A stretch of 7,180 bases of DNA from Pedosphaera sp. (GCA_028293265.1 JAQGPB010000084.1:1-7180), one strand, 5' to 3'. Shown: positions 1 to 5,686, numbered from the stretch's first letter. Notes: generated by a model from the letters alone, not told the origin. Numbers and translations: made by a program.

Positions 1-781
1 GCAGATTCGCGATCTCGAGGATGAAATCGGTTTTCCGCTCTTGGAACGAAGCGCAAAGTCCGTTCACTTGACCGAGGCGGGCCGCACTTTTCTCATCGAG
101 GCGCGTGCCGTGCTGCAACGGGCTGAGGATGCGGTAAAAGCGGCACGCGCCAAAGTCGGCGGCATGCAGGGCGAAATTCAGGCGGGTTACGCGCCGTCGT
201 TGACCGTCGAAATTCTCCCGCGCGCACTGCGAATTTTCCAGGCGGAATTTCCCCGGGTGCGGGTCCGCCTGCACGATTTGTCCACGGAAGAAATGGTCGG
301 CCAGTTGAACAAGGGGAAATTGCAACTAGCGTTGATGGTGCGGCCTTCGCGCAAGATGATGCGCGGATTGCGGTTCCAGGAACTGGCCAGTTATCCGCTG
401 TGCGTCGCCGTTCCGCCCGGACATCGGCTGGCCCGCGCGCGAAGGGTGAAGCTCGCCGAGCTGGCGCGCGAACCGTTGATCGGCTACAGCCATGAGGATT
501 ATCCCGAGTATCAAGAGAGTGTGGACGCATTGTTCAAGCCCCGCGAACCGAGGCCGCGCATCGTGGAAGAACATGATGGGGTGACGAGCCTCATTGCGGC
601 GGTGGAATCAGGGCGCGGAGTGGCGCTGGTGCCAAGCTGTCTTGCCTGCATGGTTGGACCGCGCTTGAAGCTGATTCCGCTCAACCCCGCCCCGTCGCCG
701 ATCGTAGTCGGCGCGCTGGTACGGGAAGGAGCAGTGCCTGCGCTCGTGGAAAAATTGATCGCCGCTGCGGCAGCGAAATAA
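1..781 (+). CDS. LysR-type transcriptional regulator, 5'-truncated by window edge
   Basis: A DNA-binding regulator of the LysR family. The frame is open from the first base; 259 residues are visible, and since the family usually runs to about 300, some 35-40 N-terminal residues (most of the helix-turn-helix) lie outside the window. The visible start, QIRDLEDEIGFPLLERS followed by LTEAGRTFL, is the classic end of the LysR winged HTH (recognition helix tail and wing). A linker helix follows, rich in Ala, Arg and Glu, then an effector-binding domain from about visible residue 57 (GEIQAGYAPSLTVEILPRAL) to the end, of periplasmic-binding-protein type. The TTG at 41 is only an internal Leu codon, not a start. 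LysR proteins usually control a divergent neighbour, which here would lie left of the window, so the target and effector are unknown. The gene ends TAA, 14 bp from the convergent glycosyltransferase. Confidence 0.93.
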   Translation, partial: QIRDLEDEIGFPLLERSAKSVHLTEAGRTFLIEARAVLQRAEDAVKAARAKVGGMQGEIQAGYAPSLTVEILPRALRIFQAEFPRVRVRLHDLSTEEMVGQLNKGKLQLALMVRPSRKMMRGLRFQELASYPLCVAVPPGHRLARARRVKLAELAREPLIGYSHEDYPEYQESVDALFKPREPRPRIVEEHDGVTSLIAAVESGRGVALVPSCLACMVGPRLKLIPLNPAPSPIVVGALVREGAVPALVEKLIAAAAAK

Positions 782-795
782 GGCCTCGTCTGTCG

Positions 796-1956
796 CTAAA
801 CTTTAAACTTTAAGAACAAATCTGCTGCCTCGTCCCAACCGCATGGCTCCGCGCGTTTGCGTCCACCCGCACCTAATCGCTCGCGCAATGCCGCATCCGA
901 AATCAAACGCGCGAAAGCCGTCGTCAGCGCGGTCAGGTTTCCTTCCTCGACCAGCAAGCCCGTTTCACCGTCCAAGACCGCCTCGCTGGCCCCGCCACTG
1001 CGATACGCAATCACCGGTTTGCCATGCCAGCCCGCATCCAGGCAAGCAATGCCAAAACCCTCGACGCTGCGCGGCAATTGGCGGCTGGTCATCGCAAAGA
1101 TGTCACATTGCACATAGGCGACCGCGAGCGCGCCGGGCGGGATTGCGCCGAGATGCTCAAACGCTACACCAGCCTTGCGACAGGCTTGTTCGACCTCCCG
1201 TAAATAATCCGCATCGCCCGTGCCGCCGAGCTGATAAATGATGCGCGCACGCAACTCCTCCGGCAACCCTCCCAGCGCCCGCGCCGTGTCCAACTGCCCT
1301 TTGCGCGGATGAATTCGCGCCAACGTGAAAATGCGCAGCCTGCCGTCCTGGGCACCTTTGGCCGCGACTGTTTGCGCCGCCGCGCTGCTGCAACCACAGG
1401 GCGCGATTGCGACTTTTGCCGCGCTGGAGGACAAAAAACTTTTTCCGATCAGGGATTTTGAAAATTCAGATATGGTCACGATAATTCCGACCTGTCGGAA
1501 CAAACGCCGTGCCAGCCAGCGCCAGGCCGGGTTGCGGCCAAAGCGCAATACCTCCGAGCCATATAAAACTGAAATAATCCGGCCACGCGGCGCGCGCCCG
1601 GTCGCCACCAGCATCATGAAAGCAATATGCGCCCCGACACTGGCCAGCACGACGGTTGACCGTTCCAATTCCTCCCGGCGTGACGCCAATGCCCGCGTCA
1701 ATTGAAGCAGATGCCCCGGCTTCAAGCTCCCGCCGGCGCGCAGCCGCACCACCGGGCAGGATGATTCTTCCTCAACATTTCCTAAGCCATAACCCGGCGC
1801 CCATATTTCCACAGTCCCGCCCGCGCGTTGGATCGCCGCTCCGATTTCCGCCACGTACGTCGCCACACCGCCGCGGAACGGCGCGAATTCGTGAGTGACA
1901 AGAATGAGCTTTGTCGGCCCCATCACCGGCCGTGGTTCCAACATGCCGGCCATCAC
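796..1956 (-). CDS. GT4-type (GT-B fold) glycosyltransferase
   Basis: Transfers a sugar from a nucleotide-sugar donor to an unidentified acceptor; probably cytoplasmic or membrane-associated, as is usual for GT4 enzymes of glycan or glycolipid synthesis. The N-terminal domain begins LILVTHEFAPFRGGVATYV with the glycine pair near residues 29-30 that lines the cleft; YGSE (132-135) sits where many relatives have HGSD/E. The C-terminal Rossmann domain starts near residue 206: ARIHPRKG (213-220) supplies the Arg and Lys that bind donor phosphates, and VEGFGIACLDAG (298-309) is the EX7E region, with Asp307 in place of the second Glu. Length, 386 residues, is normal. The start is uncertain: GTG at 1956 and ATG at 1953 are adjacent, but ATG at 1923 (protein MGPTKLILVTHEF) fits the usual family N-terminus better. 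No strong Shine-Dalgarno site precedes any of them. No signal peptide or membrane segment is evident. Donor and acceptor cannot be told from sequence. Confidence 0.9.
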   Translation of the reverse strand: MMAGMLEPRPVMGPTKLILVTHEFAPFRGGVATYVAEIGAAIQRAGGTVEIWAPGYGLGNVEEESSCPVVRLRAGGSLKPGHLLQLTRALASRREELERSTVVLASVGAHIAFMMLVATGRAPRGRIISVLYGSEVLRFGRNPAWRWLARRLFRQVGIIVTISEFSKSLIGKSFLSSSAAKVAIAPCGCSSAAAQTVAAKGAQDGRLRIFTLARIHPRKGQLDTARALGGLPEELRARIIYQLGGTGDADYLREVEQACRKAGVAFEHLGAIPPGALAVAYVQCDIFAMTSRQLPRSVEGFGIACLDAGWHGKPVIAYRSGGASEAVLDGETGLLVEEGNLTALTTAFARLISDAALRERLGAGGRKRAEPCGWDEAADLFLKFKV

Positions 1957-2046
1957 AACAGAGGCGCAAACCTAAGCCAAACCAAAAACGCCTGCTGCTG
2001 ATCAACTTTTGACGGGTTCCAACGGAAAAAAATAAATCCGTACCTT

Positions 2047-2061
2047 GGACAGCCTATGTCC
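2047..2061. promoter_or_regulatory. Inverted repeat GGACA-N5-TGTCC, possible operator
   Basis: Perfect 5-bp arms separated by 5 bp, about 90-125 bp upstream of the candidate glycosyltransferase starts. The size would suit a dimeric regulator or a tiny hairpin, but arms this short also arise by chance. No matching second copy was noticed in the window. Confidence 0.2.
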
Positions 2062-2101
2062 GCCATGTGTGGTAAGCTCTCCCCCAGAGGTTGAGCGCCA
2101 A

Positions 2102-2130
2102 CCGCGCCCTTTGTAGCGCGGGCGTCCCGC
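2102..2130. repeat. GC-rich palindromic element, probably a dispersed intergenic repeat
   Basis: Two inverted repeats share bases. CCGCGC (2102-2107) pairs with GCGCGG (2116-2121), and GCGGG (2118-2122) pairs with CCCGC (2126-2130) across a CGT loop. Only one hairpin can form at a time. The core TGTAGCGCGGGCGTCCCGC resembles a short repeat that I recall scattered between genes in Verrucomicrobiota and Planctomycetota. That link is from memory, and only one copy is present here. Confidence 0.45.
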
Positions 2131-2240
2131 TGCCGGTCAGTTCAGCACCGGGTTGCGCCCAGCCAACCGCTAAGAATCAAGCCAGCGCCATGAATAACGC
2201 CACCAACAAAGACAATCACCCGGCCGACCTCACCGTCCAT

Positions 2241-2274
2241 GCCCTGCCCTGCCCATTCCGCACTCCGCATTCCC
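2241..2274. repeat. Short tandem repeats: GCCCT pentamer run and CATTCCG heptamer x3
   Basis: Positions 2241-2253 read as GCCCT, GCCCT, GCC. They are followed directly by three heptamers: CATTCCG (2254-2260), CACTCCG (2261-2267) and CATTCCC (2268-2274). Read on the minus strand, the heptamers give the GGAATGCGGAGTGCGGAATG-type repeat I remember between genes of several environmental bacteria, and they encode only a spurious Met-Arg-Ser-Ala-Glu-like peptide. Confidence 0.6.
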
Positions 2275-2436
2275 CACTTAAAAGTTTTATCCCCGAGTTT
2301 CTCACCAAAGCCGTCATTGCCCAACTTTCAGTTCACTCAAAACTGGATAACATGCTAAAAAACATTTCACCATCGCTGGCAGGAAAGGCACATTCCTTCC
2401 CCATCCGTCCCCGCGAAAGGCCCGGATTTCCTGCTG

Positions 2437-2463
2437 TTTCCGCTCTTTCCGCTCTTTCCGCGT
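2437..2463. repeat. Tandem repeat, TTTCCGCTC x3 (9-bp unit)
   Basis: Two identical 9-bp units, TTTCCGCTC at 2437-2445 and 2446-2454, are followed by TTTCCGCGT at 2455-2463, which differs in its last two bases. The unit is a multiple of three, so it keeps frames open on both strands and produces the low-complexity Ala-Leu-Ser (+) and Lys-Glu-Arg (-) tracts in the spurious ORFs here. Confidence 0.75.
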
Positions 2464-2470
2464 TTTTCGA

Positions 2471-2488
2471 GGGGGGGAGGGGGCTGGG
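2471..2488 (+). other. Potential G-quadruplex tract
   Basis: The run GGGGGGGAGGGGGCTGGG contains four G3 tracts with loops of 1, 1 and 4 bases (2471-2473, 2475-2477, 2479-2481, 2486-2488), so it meets the usual G3+N1-7 rule. It lies on the non-template strand about 120 bp upstream of the carrier/dehydratase gene and about 7 bp downstream of the 9-bp tandem repeat. Whether it folds, or affects transcription or replication, cannot be seen from sequence. Confidence 0.4.
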
Positions 2489-2604
2489 CATGCCTTCTCC
2501 AATGCCGCTACCCTCACTCGGCTATCGTACTATTGCAAAGGCTGGTTGATGCCCAAAACCCTTCCCCGGACAAAACCACGCTGGTAATCACAACCATGAC
2601 CAGC

Positions 2605-2610
2605 TATAAT
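2605..2610 (+). promoter_or_regulatory. TATAAT, candidate -10 element
   Basis: A perfect sigma-70-type -10 hexamer just upstream of, and overlapping, the first in-frame ATG (2609) of the carrier/dehydratase gene. The best -35 at 17-bp spacing, TGGTAA (2582-2587), matches only 3 of 6 consensus bases. If the box is used, transcription would begin near 2617, after that ATG, which would favour the next ATG at 2630. Confidence 0.35.
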
Positions 2611-3517
2611 GGAAAAAGCGGTATCCCTGATGAATGCAACGTTGACAGAAAATGAAAATAAACATGCGGATTTGAAGGAAGGACTGCGCCGTTGCAGCGC
2701 CGACACTGTTGCCGCCGCCATCCACTATCGCGAAACAGGTGACTTGACTGCGATTCCCACGTTGGTTTTTGGCATCTTGGAGCGCTACCAGCCTGCCTCC
2801 GCGCCCGTCAAACTTTCCGAGGCTAACAAGACCATGCGCCTGATCGAAGACATCGGCTTGGACTCGCTCACGTTGCTGGAAATCGTCATGTCCCTGGAGG
2901 AAGCGCTCAACGTGCGCGTCGAGAACGGGGAGTTGCGCGAAATCCGCACCCTCGGCCAGCTTAACGATTTTTTGCAGGCCAAAATCACCGGCACCAGGCC
3001 GCCCGTCACCAACCGCTCATACTCCCGCGAACAGCTCATGCTGCTCCTGCCCCAGCAACCGCCTTTCCTCTTTTTGGATGCAGCGGAACTGGATCAAGTG
3101 GCTGCCAAGGGACGCTACCTGATCAAGGGCGATGAATTTTTTCTCGAAGGCCATTTCAAAGACGAGCCGGTTTTCCCCGCGTCCATCGTGTTCGAGGCCT
3201 TGGGCCAGGTCGCCTGCCTCTGGATGCTGGAAAAAGCGCCGGCGCAAATCGGCCGGGAACTCAAACCCAGCCAGGTGGTCTTCGCCTCCCTCGACGGCGC
3301 GCATTTCCAGCGCAAGGCCAGGCCCGGCGAGCAGCTTGATTTCGAATTGAAATTGTTGAAACTGCGCGAGCCGCTCGCGGTATTTGAAGGCACGGTCACT
3401 TCCCAGGGGGAGCGCGTTGCCAGGATTGAACGCCTCGTTCTGGCTTTTGGCGATCCGTCGGTTCCAGAAAAGCCCGAAACCGGCGCGCCGGCCATCTCGC
3501 GCAATGGCCACCACTGA
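2609..3517 (+). CDS. Acyl carrier protein fused to FabZ-type 3-hydroxyacyl-ACP dehydratase
   Basis: One 302-residue protein with two domains. Residues about 30-125 form an acyl carrier domain: EDIGLDSLTLLEIV places the phosphopantetheine-accepting Ser at 86, followed by the helix III-like NGELREIRTLGQLNDFL. Residues about 138-283 form a hot-dog dehydratase, from LLPQQPPFLFLD to RIERLVLAFGD, which removes water from 3-hydroxyacyl-ACP. GHFKDEPVFPASIVFEALGQ gives catalytic His182 and Glu196, 14 apart as in FabZ; Glu rather than Asp points away from FabA. Deviations from FabZ are QQ for the HR of LPHRxPFLL, Lys after GHF instead of Pro, and Ala for the Gly of PG. FabZ alone is about 150 residues, so the N-terminal half is extra. 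The tail after 283 looks disordered. The start is ATG 2609 or, if the TATAAT box is used, ATG 2630; a TGA at 2597 bars earlier starts, and no clear Shine-Dalgarno site is seen. It heads the block with the ketosynthase and reductase. The fusion is read directly from one uninterrupted frame. Confidence 0.87.
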   Translation: MEKAVSLMNATLTENENKHADLKEGLRRCSADTVAAAIHYRETGDLTAIPTLVFGILERYQPASAPVKLSEANKTMRLIEDIGLDSLTLLEIVMSLEEALNVRVENGELREIRTLGQLNDFLQAKITGTRPPVTNRSYSREQLMLLLPQQPPFLFLDAAELDQVAAKGRYLIKGDEFFLEGHFKDEPVFPASIVFEALGQVACLWMLEKAPAQIGRELKPSQVVFASLDGAHFQRKARPGEQLDFELKLLKLREPLAVFEGTVTSQGERVARIERLVLAFGDPSVPEKPETGAPAISRNGHH

Positions 3518-3578
3518 TTCCGTTCTGATGCAACGGTACAGTGCCCAATTCTTTGGCTGTCTCCGCTCACTGGCATGA
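3504..3578 (+). promoter_or_regulatory. Possible 24-codon coupling ORF bridging two genes
   Basis: An ATG at 3504, within the last codons of the dehydratase gene but in another frame, opens a 24-residue frame (MATTDSVLMQRYSAQFFGCL and four more residues). Its TGA (3576-3578) overlaps the ketosynthase ATG (3575-3577) as ATGA. The ketosynthase start has no Shine-Dalgarno site, so ribosomes ending here could restart on it. Overlaps of this size occur by chance, the peptide has no known homology that I recognise, and its own start also lacks a ribosome site. Confidence 0.18.
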
Positions 3579-4849
3579 AACGCGTTGTCATTACCGGCCT
3601 CGGTTTCATCACCAGCATTGGCAACGATCAGCAGACCGTCCTGCGCAGCCTGCGGGAATGCCGCACCGGCGTGGAACTTTTCCCGGAATTCGCCAGCCCG
3701 GACATTCCTGTCAAACTCGCGGGCACGGTAAAAGGCTTTCAGTTTCCCACGCCTTATTTTGAGGATTGGACTTGCCCGCCCGAATACCAGCTCACGCGTG
3801 AACAGTTGCGTCCCATGGCGCCCAACTCGCTTTATGCGTATTGTGCGATGCGACAGGCCATCCAAAACGCCCGCCTCACGCCCGAGCTCATTTCGCAACC
3901 CAGCACGGGCATCATGTCGGCCTCGGGCGGTTCGATGTGGCTCGCGCATGATAGCATTCAGACTATGCTCACGCGCGGCGTCAAGCGTTGCCAGCCCATG
4001 AGCATCATCAACAGCATTCCCGGCTCGCTTTATATCAACCTGGCCGCTTTGTTCAAAATCAAGGGAGCAACCCTCGGTTTTTCCAGCGCCTGTTCCTCCT
4101 CGGCCCATGCCATCGGCGCGGCGGTTGATCTCATTCGCATGGGACGCCAGCAGATTGTTTTCGCCATCGGTGCTGAAGATTGCAATCTCATGACCATTCT
4201 TCCTTTCGCCAGCATCCGGGCGCTCAGTGTTCAGACCGATCCCAATCTCAGCCCATGTGCTTTTGATATTAAACGCGACGGCTTCGTCGGCACGGGCGGC
4301 GCTGCGGTGCTCGTCATTGAAGAACTAGAACATGCCCGTCACCGAAAAGCCCCGATATGCGCCGAATTGCTCGGTTGGGCGCAGACGTCAGACGGTTTCA
4401 ACGTCCTCGCTCCCGATCCGGCGGGCGATGGCTTGCGCCGCGCGATGGAAGGCGCTCTGACCGATGCCAGCCTCGCGCCCGACGACGTAGATTACATCAA
4501 TGCCCATGCGCCTTCGACGCCATCCGGCGACGCCAGCGAAATCTGCGCCATCAAAAGCGTCTTTCGCAGCGGCCGTGTTCCCCATGTCAGTAGCACCAAG
4601 AGTCTCACGGGGCATGGATTGTCTTTGGCGGGCGCGATGGAAACGGCGTTTTGTTGTCTGGCATTGCGGGAAAAGTTTACTCCCGTCTCGGCGCACATCA
4701 CGCAACTCGATCCGATTTGCGAAGGCGTGCCCATTGTCACCAAGCCTGTTGCCGGGCAACCGCGCATCGTCCTTAAAAACTCCAGCGGCTTCGGCGGCAC
4801 CAATGTCTGTCTCGCGTTGCGAAGGTGGGAAGGCGATGGTGAATCCTGA
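3575..4849 (+). CDS. Beta-ketoacyl-ACP synthase, KAS I/II (FabB/FabF) type
   Basis: Catalyses Claisen condensation of an acyl chain with malonyl-ACP, the elongating step of fatty-acid or polyketide synthesis; cytosolic thiolase-fold homodimer in the family. The full protein, 424 residues, starts MKRVVITGLGFITSIG, the normal KAS N-terminus, so ATG 3575 is well supported although no Shine-Dalgarno site precedes it. The triad is intact: Cys173 in SSACSSSAHAIG, His311 in NAHAPSTPSGD and His347 in STKSLTGHGLSLAG, with Lys342. NSSGFGGTN (402-410) is the C-terminal glycine loop. The overall pattern (MSASGGS, GSLYINLAALFKIKG, IVFAIGAED, TSDGFNVLAP) is closer to FabB than FabF in my reading. Variants are ACSSS for ACATS/ACATG, NAHAPST for NAHGTST, and Ser404 where NSFGFGG has Phe. 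The active Cys rules out a chain-length-factor role. It lies 57 bp after the carrier/dehydratase gene and overlaps the reductase gene by 14 bp. Substrate chain length is unknown. Confidence 0.95.
   Translation: MKRVVITGLGFITSIGNDQQTVLRSLRECRTGVELFPEFASPDIPVKLAGTVKGFQFPTPYFEDWTCPPEYQLTREQLRPMAPNSLYAYCAMRQAIQNARLTPELISQPSTGIMSASGGSMWLAHDSIQTMLTRGVKRCQPMSIINSIPGSLYINLAALFKIKGATLGFSSACSSSAHAIGAAVDLIRMGRQQIVFAIGAEDCNLMTILPFASIRALSVQTDPNLSPCAFDIKRDGFVGTGGAAVLVIEELEHARHRKAPICAELLGWAQTSDGFNVLAPDPAGDGLRRAMEGALTDASLAPDDVDYINAHAPSTPSGDASEICAIKSVFRSGRVPHVSSTKSLTGHGLSLAGAMETAFCCLALREKFTPVSAHITQLDPICEGVPIVTKPVAGQPRIVLKNSSGFGGTNVCLALRRWEGDGES
4822..4828 (+). promoter_or_regulatory. Shine-Dalgarno site for the reductase gene
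   Basis: AAGGTGG ends 7 bp before ATG 4836, inside the 3' end of the ketosynthase gene; a second purine run GGGAAGG (4827-4833) would suit GTG 4839. This is the clearest ribosome site in the window and fixes the reductase start here. The open frame extends back to 4500, but that upstream part is only the ketosynthase gene read out of frame. Confidence 0.6.
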
Positions 4850-5648
4850 CCAAAATGTTTTTCTTACCGGTGCGAGTTCGGGCATTGGACTCGAAACTGC
4901 GCGTCTGCTGACCTTCAGCGGCTTTGCGGTTTGGGGAACCTCACGTGTCGTTCAGCGTTTTCCGATTTCGCCGAAGTTTCATCCTGTCGTCATGGATGCA
5001 ACTGACCCGCAATCCATTAGCGATAATTTTGCGCTTGCCTTGAAGGAGGCCGGCCACTTCGACGTTTTGATCAACAACGCCGGTTCGGGTTGCTTCGGGC
5101 CGGTTGAAACCCAGCCTGACGAGCTTGTGCGGGAACAGTTCCAACTCATGGTGCATGGCCCGCTCGAACTCATCCGCCTCGCGCTGCCGCAAATGCGCTT
5201 GCGCCAAAAGGGTCTCATCATCAATGTCACTTCGTTGGCTTCGCAATTTCCCATTCCTTACCTTGGCCCATACAGTGCGACCAAGGCCGCGCTCAGTTCG
5301 CTCAGCGAAAACTTGCGCCATGAACTCGCGCACACTCCCATCCGCATCACCGACCTCCAGCCCGGCGACATCCACACCCATTTCCACGCCGCCACCCGGC
5401 GCGTGGATGGTTCCGCGCCTGATCAGCCGCGCGCGGCCACTGCCTGGAAAACTATTGATCACAACATGGCGACCGCGCCGCACCCGGAGATGGTCGCCCG
5501 CGCCATTTTGAGAATTATCAGGAGTCCGAATCCGCCGCCGGTTGTCGCCGTGGGCAACCTTTTCCAAGCCCATCTGGCTCCGTTCTTGACGCGGTTTGCT
5601 CCGCGCCGGCTGGCTGAGTGGATCCTCCGCCGTTACTATGGGATTTAA
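4836..5648 (+). CDS. Short-chain dehydrogenase/reductase (SDR), classical type
   Basis: A 270-residue NAD(P)-dependent oxidoreductase; in this setting it is the candidate 3-ketoacyl-ACP reductase. The Rossmann motif is TGASSGIG (11-18), Arg37 after the second strand (GTSR) suggests NADPH, NNAG lies at 80-83, the catalytic Ser is Ser133 in NVTSLAS, and the active-site pair is YSATK (Tyr146, Lys150), followed by LQPGDIHT. One tetrad residue is missing: where the helix alpha-4 motif is normally NVxGP, the sequence reads LMVHGPL, with Met105 for Asn. The C-terminal part (LAPFLTRFAPRRLAEWIL) is longer than in FabG (about 245 residues) and recalls the broader retinol-dehydrogenase-like SDRs, so the keto-reductase role rests on context. 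ATG 4836 is chosen for its ribosome site and because the motif begins 10 residues in. The first 14 bp overlap the ketosynthase gene, indicating translational coupling. Confidence 0.92.
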   Translation: MVNPDQNVFLTGASSGIGLETARLLTFSGFAVWGTSRVVQRFPISPKFHPVVMDATDPQSISDNFALALKEAGHFDVLINNAGSGCFGPVETQPDELVREQFQLMVHGPLELIRLALPQMRLRQKGLIINVTSLASQFPIPYLGPYSATKAALSSLSENLRHELAHTPIRITDLQPGDIHTHFHAATRRVDGSAPDQPRAATAWKTIDHNMATAPHPEMVARAILRIIRSPNPPPVVAVGNLFQAHLAPFLTRFAPRRLAEWILRRYYGI

Positions 5649-5661
5649 AACGACTTCGTTT
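5648..5661 (+). terminator. Small hairpin after the reductase stop codon, weak terminator candidate
   Basis: AAACG (5648-5652) and CGTTT (5657-5661) pair around an ACTT loop, beginning at the last base of the TAA stop. A T-rich but interrupted stretch follows. A 5-bp stem with three A-T pairs is weak, so this may not terminate, and the downstream gene could be co-transcribed. Confidence 0.2.
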
Positions 5662-5686
5662 GTAGTTAGTTGTTGACGTTCGGCGT

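Larger units (their letters stand above)
1957..2608. other. Gene-free intergenic region with short repeats
   Basis: About 650 bp between the divergently transcribed glycosyltransferase and the acyl-carrier/dehydratase gene. An open frame covers 2091-2549 (+), and shorter ones run on the minus strand, but their translations are low-complexity products of the repeats, carry no recognisable domain and lack plausible ribosome sites. I therefore treat the region as non-coding. It must hold promoters for both flanking genes. Within it I can see a small inverted repeat (2047-2061), a GC-rich foldable element (2102-2130), three short-period tandem repeats, a G-rich tract and a TATAAT hexamer at its right end; these are listed separately. 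Confidence 0.7.

Noticed and set aside
797..816. TAAACTT direct repeat at the end of the glycosyltransferase gene as a bidirectional terminator
   Set aside because: Two 7-bp copies encode Leu-Lys-Phe-Lys-Val and give no stable GC stem, so nothing supports termination beyond AT-richness.
2437..2463. CRISPR array or direct-repeat array
   Set aside because: The units are 9 bp and contiguous, with no spacers, so it is a simple tandem repeat.
2091..2549. 152-codon open frame (+) in the intergenic region
   Set aside because: Starts with TTG without a ribosome site, runs through all the short tandem repeats, and its translation is low-complexity without a domain. The 9-bp unit keeps the frame open artificially.
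3017..4108. 363-codon minus-strand open frame opposite the dehydratase and ketosynthase genes
   Set aside because: The plus strand carries complete catalytic motifs across the same bases. The antisense translation is rich in Arg, Gly and Ala and crosses a gene boundary, as expected from GC-biased codon use.
4500..4835. N-terminal extension of the reductase frame back to ATG 4500
   Set aside because: These 112 residues are Arg/Ser-rich out-of-frame translation of the ketosynthase gene. The Rossmann motif and ribosome site place the start at 4836.
4941..5573. 210-codon minus-strand open frame opposite the reductase
   Set aside because: It mirrors the well-supported SDR gene, which has TGASSGIG, NNAG and YSATK in the right order.
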